Shown piece after piece: positions 46,340 through 53,885 of a stretch of 64,000 nucleotides of DNA; position 1 is the stretch's first letter, and each line of letters opens with the position of its first letter. The notes under the pieces were generated by a model that saw only the letters and a program-made list of their open reading frames with translations, ran no database searches and had not been told where the DNA came from. The position numbers and the translations under genes were made by a program. Source of the DNA: Erythrobacter tepidarius (GTDB lineage Bacteria; Pseudomonadota; Alphaproteobacteria; Sphingomonadales; Sphingomonadaceae); NCBI RefSeq assembly GCF_002155695.1, contig NZ_MUYJ01000015.1, positions 18,520-82,519 on the forward strand, read 5' to 3'.

Positions 46340-47020
46340 TCAGTGGCGTTTGAGGTGAGCGGCGATCACGTCGAGTTCGTCGAATTCAGCAAGCATGGCG
46401 TCGAGTGCCTCGGTCACCAGCGCCTGCGCGCTCACACCCTGCATGGTCGCGGCAAGGCGCAGCTTGAGATGGCGCTCGGGATCGAGCCGCAAGGTGAAGG
46501 CGGCGCGGCGTTCGGCCACCGGGGCGAGGGTGCGGGCCGATCTGCGGGCTGGTGTGCGGGGCGTGCGGCGCACCTTTGCCGAACCGACGCCGGGCGATGG
46601 CGGCGGGGCGAGCGGCGCATGGTCCGCAGCCGCGCAATCATCCGCGTACCCCTCTTCCTCTGCCGCTTGCGCCACCCCGGCGGCGTATTCTGGGCCGGTC
46701 ATCGCCGCATCGGCCAGCACGCGCTCTTCAAGGCGGCGCCGCTGACGGCGCACGATCGGGCTGTGCGCCGAGACAGCCTCGGCGGGGGTGACAGCCGCGC
46801 TGATCGGCACGACGACATCGGCACCGGCTCCGCTTTCGCTGCTGCTCTCGCTATCGCCCATGTCATTCCAGCCGAGATCCTCGAGCTGTTCTTCTGCCAG
46901 CGCGGCGATTTGCGTCTCGTCGACCATCAGCGGGGCGACCTGCGGACGCATCGCGGGCTTGGCGCCGCCCTTGCGGGCCAGCAAGGTGGGGCCGAGAGAG
47001 GCAAAACCGGAATCGGACAT
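46340..47020 (-). CDS. Hypothetical protein with C-terminal ribbon-helix-helix-like segment
   Basis: A 226-residue protein between parA and the SPOR lipoprotein. The N-terminus has a compact basic motif LGPTLLARKGGAKPAMRPQ (residues 9-27). The middle is acidic and low-complexity (DSESSSESG, then an Ala/Glu-rich stretch). The C-terminus AFTLRLDPERHLKLRLAA...ALVTEALDAML resembles HicB/ParG-type ribbon-helix-helix segments, the sort of fold used by partners of ParA ATPases. I do not recognise a named family. Its position 24 bases after parA supports a functional link. Confidence 0.65.
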   Translation of the reverse strand: MSDSGFASLGPTLLARKGGAKPAMRPQVAPLMVDETQIAALAEEQLEDLGWNDMGDSESSSESGAGADVVVPISAAVTPAEAVSAHSPIVRRQRRRLEERVLADAAMTGPEYAAGVAQAAEEEGYADDCAAADHAPLAPPPSPGVGSAKVRRTPRTPARRSARTLAPVAERRAAFTLRLDPERHLKLRLAATMQGVSAQALVTEALDAMLAEFDELDVIAAHLKRH

Positions 47021-47044
47021 CGCCCTGTTTCCCCTTGGGGTTGC

Positions 47045-47767
47045 CTACTGCGCTACCCGGCGACCAAAGCCGCCAGCCGGACGCGGCACACCGCCCATCG
47101 GCTGGCCGATACCGTTCGGGACCGGAGCAAACACGGTGCGACGGAAATTCTTTTCGAGCCGGTCGGCGATGTATCGCCACAGCGCGCCGATCTCGGCCGC
47201 CGAGCGGCCTTCAGGGTCGACTTCCATCACCGTACGGCCGTCGATCATCGAGGCCGCGAAATCGGTGCGGTGGTGGAGCGTGATCGGCGCGACGGTGCCA
47301 TGCTGCGACAGCGCCACAGCGGCTTCCGAGGTGATCTTGGCCTTGGGCGTGGCGGCGTTGACGACGAACACCAGCGGCTTGCCCGCGCGTTCGCACAGGT
47401 CGACCGTGGCGCCCACCGCACGCAGATCGTGCGGGCTGGGACGGGTCGGCACCACGATCAGCTCGGCGACCGAGATCACCGACTGGATCGCCATGGTGAT
47501 GGCCGGCGGGGTGTCAATGACCGCCAGCTTGAAACCTTGCTGGCGCAGCACCTGAAGATCGTTTGCGAGGCGCGAGACCGTGGTCTGGGCGAAGGCGGGA
47601 TACTCCGCTTCGCGCTCGTTCCACCAGTCAGCCAGCGAACCCTGCGGATCGATGTCGATCAACACGACCGGGCCGGCGCCCGCGCGCTGGGCCTGGACGG
47701 CCAGATGTCCGGACAGGGTCGTCTTGCCCGATCCGCCTTTCTGCGATGCCAAAGCGAGTACACGCAA
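47045..47767 (-). CDS. ParA/MinD-superfamily ATPase
   Basis: A 240-residue P-loop ATPase with the deviant Walker A motif SQKGGSGKTTLSGHL (KGGSGKTT at 10-17), a switch I/Walker A' region IDIDPQGSLADWW, and Walker B AVIDTPPAIT. These ATPases form gradients on nucleoid or membrane to position cargo. The C-terminal 30 residues (NGIGQPMGGVPRPAGGFGRR) are Gly/Pro/Arg-rich. No parB or parS is adjacent, and it is not in the classical gidAB-parAB context, so it is a cargo-positioning orphan ParA (like PpfA, ParC or MipZ), probably not the chromosome segregation ParA. Confidence 0.88.
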   Translation of the reverse strand: MRVLALASQKGGSGKTTLSGHLAVQAQRAGAGPVVLIDIDPQGSLADWWNEREAEYPAFAQTTVSRLANDLQVLRQQGFKLAVIDTPPAITMAIQSVISVAELIVVPTRPSPHDLRAVGATVDLCERAGKPLVFVVNAATPKAKITSEAAVALSQHGTVAPITLHHRTDFAASMIDGRTVMEVDPEGRSAAEIGALWRYIADRLEKNFRRTVFAPVPNGIGQPMGGVPRPAGGFGRRVAQ

Positions 47768-47857
47768 CGCCTGGGTCCCCCTGGATTGATGCCGCCTCGT
47801 GCCGCCCCATTGCGACCCCGATTTGCGACCGGATGGGCACGGGATCGCAGGATACCC

Positions 47858-47872
47858 CTAATTTTGGGTTAA
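47858..47872. promoter_or_regulatory. CtrA-like binding site
   Basis: CTAA-TTTTGGG-TTAA differs in one base from the CtrA consensus TTAA-N7-TTAA and lies between the divergent parA and SPOR/Sel1 genes. Match seen directly; regulation by CtrA is inferred. Confidence 0.35.
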
Positions 47873-48014
47873 CAGGCCGTAGCCAAACGCTTTGTCGAGG
47901 CGACCGGGGGTGGTTTGCTGCCGCGGATCCGCGGCCTCACGGGATCAGGTGATGCTCAACAAGGATTTGCTAACCGTATCGTGCTTAGAAGAGCGCGGCT
48001 TGAAACCTGACAGG

Positions 48015-49010
48015 ATGACGCGAGGCCTTATGGCTTGGACCATTGCAGGAACCCGGACGGGCATCGTTGCGGCGCTGCTGGCGTTGCTTGCCGCGGCTCC
48101 GGCTGGCGCGGACGTGAAGGCCGGAGTCGATGCGTGGAGCGAGGGCGATTATGCCCGCGCCGTGACCGAGTGGCAGGGCCCTGCCGCCCAGGGTGATCCT
48201 GACGCGCTATTCAATCTGGCGCAGGCCTACCGCCTGGGGCGCGGCGTCCCGGCGAACACGGCCAAGGCGCGCCAGCTGTACGAGGAGGCGGCGCAGCGCG
48301 GCCATGTCAAGGCGGCCGACAATTACGGGCTGATGCTGTTCCAGGAAGGCGAGCAGGAAAAGGCCATGCCCTTGATTCGCGCGGCGGCCGAACGCGGCGA
48401 TCCGCGTGCCCAATACGTGCTGGGCCTGTCGCACTTCAACGCCGACTATGCCCCGCGTGACTGGGTCCGCGCCTATGCGCTGATCACGCTGGCGCAGGGC
48501 CAGGGCCTGCCGCAGGCGAAGGAAGCGATCACGCAGATGGATCGCTATGTGCCGCTGGTGCAGCGGCAGCAGGCGCAGTCATTGGCTCGCCAGATCGAGG
48601 CCGACGCCAAGGCCCGGCGCAGCACCGAACTGGCCGCGCTTGAACTCGGAACCGCGACCCCTGCCGCGCCAGCCGCAGTCCCCGTGGCCCCGCAACCGAG
48701 CCAGGCAGCCAGATCGACAGCCGCGCCGGTACCTGCTGCGGTGCCGGCCCGCGACGAGGGGCCGGCGGTGCGCACCGGCGGAACCTGGCGGGTGCAGCTC
48801 GGCTCCTTCGGCGTGCCGGCCAACGCCGATCGCATGTGGGCCGCGCTATCGGGCAATCCCGTGCTGGCCGGGACGAGGAAGACCATCATTCCCAGCGGCC
48901 GGCTGAACCGGCTGCTGGCGGCCGGTTTTGCCACCGAGGCTGACGCCGCGCGCGCCTGTTCCCGGCTCAAGGCGCAGGGGCAGGCCTGTCTGGTTGCGGG
49001 CCAGGAGTGA
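48015..49010 (+). CDS. Exported Sel1/TPR and SPOR domain protein
   Basis: A 331-residue protein with signal peptide (TGIVAALLALLAAAPAGA), Sel1-type repeats (about 40-150, e.g. GDPDALFNLAQAYRLGRGVP and RGHVKAADNYGLMLF), a Pro/Ala linker, and a C-terminal SPOR domain (GGTWRVQLGSFGVPANADRM, about 250-325). It is divergent from the ParA operon that ends in another SPOR protein, so the two may be co-regulated from the shared gap. ATGs at 47952, 48015 and 48030 are all possible; the last has GAGG close upstream. Confidence 0.82.
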   Translation: MTRGLMAWTIAGTRTGIVAALLALLAAAPAGADVKAGVDAWSEGDYARAVTEWQGPAAQGDPDALFNLAQAYRLGRGVPANTAKARQLYEEAAQRGHVKAADNYGLMLFQEGEQEKAMPLIRAAAERGDPRAQYVLGLSHFNADYAPRDWVRAYALITLAQGQGLPQAKEAITQMDRYVPLVQRQQAQSLARQIEADAKARRSTELAALELGTATPAAPAAVPVAPQPSQAARSTAAPVPAAVPARDEGPAVRTGGTWRVQLGSFGVPANADRMWAALSGNPVLAGTRKTIIPSGRLNRLLAAGFATEADAARACSRLKAQGQACLVAGQE

Positions 49011-49117
49011 TTTTCGGCCAAGCGGGTGACACGGTTCGATAAGCCGCCCGCGACGATACTTCTTCATCGCCTGCGCCTTTGCTAGGCTGGCCGCGCCACA
49101 AAAGGGGACAACCGGCT

Positions 49118-50416
49118 ATGGACGGGACCATCGGCGTTCGCGCCGCGCATGACGGTGCCGGCCAAGCTGCGGCGGCCATCGCGCCTGTGGCTGCATCCGC
49201 ACGGATCGACACGCTCGATTTCATTCGCGGCCTTGCGGTGATGGGAATTCTTGCCGCCAATATCGTTGCCTTCGGGCAGCCGATGGAAGCCTATCTGTAT
49301 CCCGCCGCGTTCAAAACCGATCCGGGCGATCCGGGCGGGTGGATGTGGATCGGCCAGTTCATCCTGATCGACGGGAAGATGCGCGGCCTGTTCACGCTGC
49401 TGTTCGGGGCCGGGATGTGGCTGTTCATGGAAAAGGCCTGGGCCAAGGGCGCAACCCGGGGGCTTCAGGCGTGGCGGCTGGCCATCCTGGCCCTGTTCGG
49501 GATGATCCACTTCTTCTTCATCTGGCCCGGTGATATCCTGTTCCTCTACGCGCTCTTCGGCCTGATTGCGCTCGCCGCTCTCCAGTGGCGCCCGAAGACC
49601 CAGTTCAGCCTGGGCGTGACGGGCTATTTGCTCGGGGCATTCTTGCTGGGAGCCTGGCTGACGATGCCTTGGCTTGTCTTCGACACCCCCTTGGGTCAGT
49701 CCACCCCCGAATTCGCCGAACAGCGTGCCGGCCTGAGGGTGGAGATGGAAAATGCCCTCGCCCGGGGCAAGGTGCCCGATGCGGCGATGGCGGCGGGCGA
49801 TTACGCGATGCTGGTGAGGCACCGCCTGACCGAGCAGTGGTACGAGCCCTTGACCAACGCCGCGCTGTTTGGGTTCGAGACCCTGCCGCTGATGCTGATT
49901 GGCATGGCACTCTACCGTCAGGGTTTCTTCAGCGGCGGGATTCCGCGGGCGCGGCTGTTGCGCTGGGGCTGGAGCGGACTGATCGCCGGTGCGCTGGCGC
50001 ATCTGGCGATCGGTCTGGTGGTGCAGGCGGGCGGGTTCAGCTATTATGGAACGCTCGCTGGCTTCGTCGGCTGGTCGATGTTGCCGCGCCTGTGGATGGT
50101 GCTGGGCCTCGCCGCGCTTCTGGTGGCCTATGCGCCCTCGGCGACCGGCTGGCTCGGTGACCGCATCCGCGCCGCGGGCCGCGTGGCCTTCACCAACTAT
50201 CTCGGCACCTCGATCGCGATGATGTTCGTTTTCCACGGCTGGGCGCTCGGGCTGTTCGGGCAGTTGAACCGCCCCCAGCTCTATATCGTGGTGGTGCTGG
50301 CGTGGATCGCGATGCTGGCATGGTCGAAGCCTTGGCTCGACCGCTTCCATTACGGTCCGCTCGAATGGCTGTGGCGCTGCCTGACATATCGGCGGTTGTT
50401 CCCCGTGCGCAGATGA
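49118..50416 (+). CDS. DUF418 family membrane protein
   Basis: A 432-residue protein with about ten helices. The opening ARIDTLDFIRGLAVMGILAAN is the standard DUF418 start (D..RG.A..GIL), followed by GKMRGLFTLLFGAGMWLF and the C-terminal GRVAFTNYLGTSIAMMFVF. YeiB-like members of unknown function belong here; the family resembles acyltransferase-3 membrane proteins, but no acceptor is known. GGGGA lies upstream of the ATG at 49118. It stands between the SPOR/Sel1 gene and bfd. Confidence 0.88.
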   Translation: MDGTIGVRAAHDGAGQAAAAIAPVAASARIDTLDFIRGLAVMGILAANIVAFGQPMEAYLYPAAFKTDPGDPGGWMWIGQFILIDGKMRGLFTLLFGAGMWLFMEKAWAKGATRGLQAWRLAILALFGMIHFFFIWPGDILFLYALFGLIALAALQWRPKTQFSLGVTGYLLGAFLLGAWLTMPWLVFDTPLGQSTPEFAEQRAGLRVEMENALARGKVPDAAMAAGDYAMLVRHRLTEQWYEPLTNAALFGFETLPLMLIGMALYRQGFFSGGIPRARLLRWGWSGLIAGALAHLAIGLVVQAGGFSYYGTLAGFVGWSMLPRLWMVLGLAALLVAYAPSATGWLGDRIRAAGRVAFTNYLGTSIAMMFVFHGWALGLFGQLNRPQLYIVVVLAWIAMLAWSKPWLDRFHYGPLEWLWRCLTYRRLFPVRR

Positions 50417-50431
50417 TTTTCCTACTTGTTA

Positions 50432-50448
50432 TTGAGAGTAGTTCGCAT
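50432..50448 (+). promoter_or_regulatory. Candidate Fur/Mur-type iron box of bfd
   Basis: TTGAGA-GTAGT-TCGCAT, 45 bases upstream of bfd. The sequence from 50430 (TTATTGAGAGTAGTTCGCAT) matches the heme-receptor box region (32342 onward) at 14 of 20 positions. A weaker second copy (CCGCAA-ACGCT-TCGCAA) follows at 50459-50475, 27 bases on, mirroring the paired boxes of the receptor. Confidence 0.5.
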
Positions 50449-50492
50449 ATCTTGGCTGCCGCAAACGCTTCGCAAGAAAGATTCGCGCGCCC

Positions 50493-50684
50493 ATGTACAT
50501 CTGCATCTGCAACGCCATCCGTGAGATTGATTTGCGAAAGGCGGCTCTGGCCTGCGATGGCGATGCCGAAGCGACCTATGCCTGCCTCGGCAAGCGCCCC
50601 AATTGCGGCCAATGTCTTGAAGAAGCGCAGGAAATCATCGACGCGGAACGAGCTGCCGCCAAGTGCGAGGAATTCGCAGTATAA
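50493..50684 (+). CDS. bfd: Bacterioferritin-associated ferredoxin
   Basis: A 63-residue [2Fe-2S] protein of the BFD family. The four cluster cysteines are Cys4 and Cys6 (MYICICNAIRE) and Cys38 and Cys41 (RPNCGQC), the family arrangement C-x-C...C-x2-C. Bfd docks on bacterioferritin and supplies electrons that release stored iron; it is made under iron starvation. bfr is the next gene, 146 bases downstream. The iron-box-like motif upstream fits iron control. Confidence 0.95.
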   Translation: MYICICNAIREIDLRKAALACDGDAEATYACLGKRPNCGQCLEEAQEIIDAERAAAKCEEFAV

Positions 50685-50700
50685 GCGCCGCGAGACGCGA

Positions 50701-50717
50701 TTGCGAATATCTCGCAA
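50701..50717 (+). promoter_or_regulatory. Perfect 17-bp palindrome upstream of bfr
   Basis: TTGCGA-ATATC-TCGCAA has perfect 6-bp arms, located between bfd and bfr, 114 bases before the bfr start. Same 6-5-6 design as the other iron-box candidates, and the best-conserved copy. Confidence 0.5.
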
Positions 50718-50830
50718 ACCGCTGATTCGTAAAGAAATTTCCCTGATGCACCTTGCGGATATGGCCCGGTAGCGTCTATCTACCAGGCAATGCCGCCAAC
50801 CGGCTTTGACATTTCGCAAGGAGCTTTCCG

Positions 50831-51313
50831 ATGAAGGGCGACCCGAAGGTCATCGACTATCTCAATCAGGCGCTCACCAACGAGCTGACCGCCATCAATC
50901 AATACTGGCTCCATTACCGGGTGCTCGACAACTGGGGCCTGAAAAAGCTGGCCGCCTACGAGCGCAAGGAATCGATCGAGGAAATGGAGCACGCCGACAA
51001 GCTGGCCGAGCGCATCCTGTTTTTGGAAGCGCTGCCCAACTTTCAAGCGATCCACAAGCTCAAGGTGGGCGAGACGGTCGAGGAAGTGCTCAAGGCCGAC
51101 ATGGCGCTCGAGAACGAGGCGATCCCGCTCCTGCGCGATGCAATCGAACATTGCGAAAGCGTGCGCGACTATGTCAGCCGCGATCTTTTTGCCTACATCC
51201 TCACGAACGAGGAAGATCACGTCGATTTCATCGAAACCCAGTTCGAGCTGATCAAACGCATGGGGCTGCAGAACTACTGCCAGCTGCAAAGCGCACCCGC
51301 AGGCGATTGCTGA
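50831..51313 (+). CDS. bfr: Bacterioferritin
   Basis: A 160-residue 24-mer-forming iron-storage protein. The ferroxidase ligands fit Glu18, Glu51, His54, Glu94, Glu127 and His130, and Met52 (ESIEEMEHADKL) is the axial ligand of the inter-subunit heme, which distinguishes bacterioferritin from ferritin. The opening KVIDYLNQALTNELTAINQYWLHYR is family-typical. AGGAG precedes the ATG. Its neighbour bfd encodes the electron donor for iron release. Confidence 0.96.
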   Translation: MKGDPKVIDYLNQALTNELTAINQYWLHYRVLDNWGLKKLAAYERKESIEEMEHADKLAERILFLEALPNFQAIHKLKVGETVEEVLKADMALENEAIPLLRDAIEHCESVRDYVSRDLFAYILTNEEDHVDFIETQFELIKRMGLQNYCQLQSAPAGDC

Positions 51314-51319
51314 CCGGCG

Positions 51320-51826
51320 TCACTCCTTCGCAGGCTGGGCGCTGCGTGCGGCCAGCCGCGTCTCCATCAGGAAGAAGCCCAGCCCCGTCACCAGCAGCAC
51401 CATCGTGAGCACCCAGAGCGCGGCGATCACCGTGCCGATCTGTGCGGCGATGTAGGCCGAGATGAACAGCAGGCCGATCACGAGGCTGATGATGACGGCC
51501 GCCGCGGTCGAGAAGAAAATCGCGCCCTGCGCCAGCTTGCGCCGCTGTTTGAGCCACACCAGTTCGGCCGCGCGCCAGCTGTCAGGCTGTTCCCCGCGGG
51601 CGCGCGCATCCTCGATCTTCTCGACCCGCTGGGCGATCCAGATCATCCGGCTCATCACCACGTTCATGATCGCTCCGATACCCGAGAGCAGGAAGGCAGG
51701 CGCGAGGCTCAGCTGCACCACTTGCTGCACCCTCGGAGTGGATGCGGTGCGCTCGATGATCTCGAAGGCGAAGGGCGTTTTATGCGCGGCCTCGAAAGCG
51801 GCGGCGGCAAGCAGATCGAGCAGCAT
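51320..51826 (-). CDS. DUF2721 family membrane protein
   Basis: A 168-residue protein with three predicted helices. Segments such as VVQLSLAPAFLLSGIGAIMNVVMSRM, a central charged loop with IAQRVEKIEDARARG, and AIFFSTAAAVIISLVIGLLF match DUF2721. Function unknown. It follows der by 7 bases on the same strand, so it is the second gene of a der operon. It is convergent with bfr (6-base gap). Confidence 0.85.
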   Translation of the reverse strand: MLLDLLAAAAFEAAHKTPFAFEIIERTASTPRVQQVVQLSLAPAFLLSGIGAIMNVVMSRMIWIAQRVEKIEDARARGEQPDSWRAAELVWLKQRRKLAQGAIFFSTAAAVIISLVIGLLFISAYIAAQIGTVIAALWVLTMVLLVTGLGFFLMETRLAARSAQPAKE

Positions 51827-51833
51827 CGCGGCG

Positions 51834-53246
51834 CTAGTCCTTGGCGTAGGGGTTCTTGTTGGTTTTGAGCGTCACGCGCACCGGCACCGCCTCGAAGCCG
51901 AGCTTGGCGCGGATGCCGTTGACAAGGTAACGCTCATAGCTCTTGGGCAGCAGGTCGAGCCGGGTGCCGAAGATCACGAAGCGCGGCGGACGGGTGCCCG
52001 CCTGGGTGATGTAACGCAGCTTGATGCGCTTGCCGCCGGGGGCGGGGGGCGGGTTGGCTTCGAGCGCGTCGTCGAACCAGCGGTTCAAGGCCGCAGTCGG
52101 CACGCGCTTCGACCATGCCTCGCGCAGTTCGAAGGCGGCACCGATCATCTGGTCGAGCCCTTTGCCGGTCTTGGCTGACACGGCGAACAGCGGCAGGCCG
52201 CGCACCTGCGCCAGGCCATCATCGAGCGCGGCGCGGATGCCGTTGAACAGCTTGCTCGCGTCCTCGGCCACATCCCACTTGTTGATCGCCACCATCAGCG
52301 CCCGGCCCTCTTCGAGCACCAGCGACGCGATCTTCAAGTCCTGGTGCTCAAGCCCCTGCGTCGCGTCGAGCAGCAGCACCACGACTTCGGCGAAGTCCAC
52401 CGCCCGACGGGCATCGGCGACCGAGAGCTTTTCGAGCTTTTCGGTGACATTGCGCTTCTTGCGCATGCCCGCCGTGTCGATCAGCCGGACATCGCGGGTC
52501 TTGCCCGACTTGGGATCGGTCCACTGCCAGTCGATTGCGATCGAATCGCGGGTGATACCGGCCTCCGGCCCGGTCAGTAGGCGCTCTTCGCCGAGCAGCC
52601 GGTTGATGAGGGTGGATTTGCCGGCATTGGGCCGGCCGACGATCGCGAGCTTTAGTGGCACGTGATGGCGCTCCTCCCCTTCCGGCGCGCCCATCTCGGC
52701 GCGCAGCGCGTCCTGTGCTGCCTCCCAGGCTTGCGCCTTGGCACCGATGATCGGCCACAGTCCGCCGAACAGATCGGCGATGCCCTCGCCATGCTCGGCC
52801 GACATGGCCAGCGGTTCGCCAAGGCCGAGTGCATAGGCTTCCATTGCCCCGCTTTCTCCGGCTGCGCCCTCGGCCTTGTTGGCAACGACGACCACCGGCA
52901 CGTCCTGTTCGCGCAGGTAGCGGGCGATTTCCTCGTCGAGCGGGGTAAGGCCGGCGCGCGCGTCGACCACGAAGATCGCCGCGTCCGCCCCCGCAAGGCT
53001 CGCCTCGGTCTGCTTGCGCATCCGCCCGGGCAGCGAGAGTTCGTCCTCGTCCTCCCAGCCGGCGGTATCGACCACGGTGAAGTGTAGCCCGGCGATCACC
53101 GCATCGCCCATCCGGCGGTCGCGCGTCACCCCGGGTTGATCGTCGACCAGCGCGAGTTTCTTGCCCACCAGCCGGTTGAACAGGGTGGACTTGCCGACAT
53201 TGGGACGGCCGATGATGACGACTTCGGGCTTCTTGGGGAGCGACAT
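51834..53246 (-). CDS. der: GTPase Der (EngA), ribosome biogenesis
   Basis: Der is an essential GTPase with two tandem G domains and a C-terminal KH-like domain that assists 50S assembly. The 470-residue protein shows G1 motifs GRPNVGKST (first domain, about 12-20) and GRPNAGKSTLINRL (second, about 205), each followed by DTAGWEDE or DTAGMRKK and NKAEG/NKWD motifs. The KH-like domain ends with TNKNPYAKD. Start ATG at 53246 (MSLPKKPEVVIIG). DUF2721 follows in the same operon. Confidence 0.96.
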   Translation of the reverse strand: MSLPKKPEVVIIGRPNVGKSTLFNRLVGKKLALVDDQPGVTRDRRMGDAVIAGLHFTVVDTAGWEDEDELSLPGRMRKQTEASLAGADAAIFVVDARAGLTPLDEEIARYLREQDVPVVVVANKAEGAAGESGAMEAYALGLGEPLAMSAEHGEGIADLFGGLWPIIGAKAQAWEAAQDALRAEMGAPEGEERHHVPLKLAIVGRPNAGKSTLINRLLGEERLLTGPEAGITRDSIAIDWQWTDPKSGKTRDVRLIDTAGMRKKRNVTEKLEKLSVADARRAVDFAEVVVLLLDATQGLEHQDLKIASLVLEEGRALMVAINKWDVAEDASKLFNGIRAALDDGLAQVRGLPLFAVSAKTGKGLDQMIGAAFELREAWSKRVPTAALNRWFDDALEANPPPAPGGKRIKLRYITQAGTRPPRFVIFGTRLDLLPKSYERYLVNGIRAKLGFEAVPVRVTLKTNKNPYAKD

Positions 53247-53298
53247 GATGCCGCCCAAGTGGGCGCAAACGCCTCTTTTGGCAAGCTTGGCCCTCGGC

Positions 53299-53607
53299 TC
53301 AGCCCTTCTGGGCGACCGGCGGGTTCTCGCCCAGATCTTCGTACCACGCCTCGACCGGGCCGGTGAGCTTGATCGTTAGCGGCTGGCCTTTGCGGTCCAC
53401 CGTCTTGCCGGCCTGGACACGCACCCAGCCTTCGGAGATCGAATATTCCTCGACATCGGTGCGCACCCGGCCCCGGAAGCGAATGCCGACACCGCGCCGG
53501 AGCTTCTCCGCATCGAAGAACGGACTGCGCGGATTGACCGACAAGTGATCGGGCGGAACGTCCGGGCCGGCGCTGGCGGGGGCGGTTGCAGGGGTCTCTT
53601 CAGTCAT
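53299..53607 (-). CDS. DUF3297 family protein
   Basis: A 102-residue protein with a disordered Pro/Ala-rich N-terminus and a conserved domain beginning PPDHLSVNPRSPFFDAEKL and continuing through GVGIRFRGRVRTDVEEYSIS to EAWYED. This is the DUF3297 signature; no function is known. ATG at 53607 (MTEETPATA) is the start; the in-frame upstream extension is antisense to tRNA-Leu and is not coding. It lies directly upstream of der on the same strand (52-base gap). Confidence 0.85.
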   Translation of the reverse strand: MTEETPATAPASAGPDVPPDHLSVNPRSPFFDAEKLRRGVGIRFRGRVRTDVEEYSISEGWVRVQAGKTVDRKGQPLTIKLTGPVEAWYEDLGENPPVAQKG

Positions 53608-53737
53608 GGCCGCGCCCTTAATCCGGCTTTGCACGCCCGACAAGCGTGTTGCGCTTGCCCTTTTGGCTTGCGGGGGATAAGGGCACGCGCTGATACGCGC
53701 GGGGGGCCATGCTTCCCGCGCCGCTTCGTTCGGGCAT

Positions 53738-53822
53738 GCGGGCGTGGCGAAATTGGTAGACGCACCAGATTTAGGTTCTGGCATCGCAAGATGTGGGGGT
53801 TCGAGTCCCTTCGCCCGCACCA
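53738..53822 (+). tRNA. tRNA-Leu (TAG anticodon)
   Basis: An 85-base cloverleaf with a long variable arm: acceptor GCGGGCG/CGCCCGC, anticodon stem CCAGA/TCTGG with loop TTTAGGT (anticodon TAG), T arm with GTTCGAGTC, and encoded CCA. Located 63 bases upstream of tig. Confidence 0.96.
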
Positions 53823-53885
53823 ATTCGCCCCCAGCCTGTCCCGGCCTTTCGGAATTCTATCATAGAAGGCTTCAGACCAGTTCCC

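Noticed and set aside
53608..53823. N-terminal extension of the DUF3297 gene
   Set aside because: The added residues are the reverse-strand reading of tRNA-Leu, a common annotation artefact.
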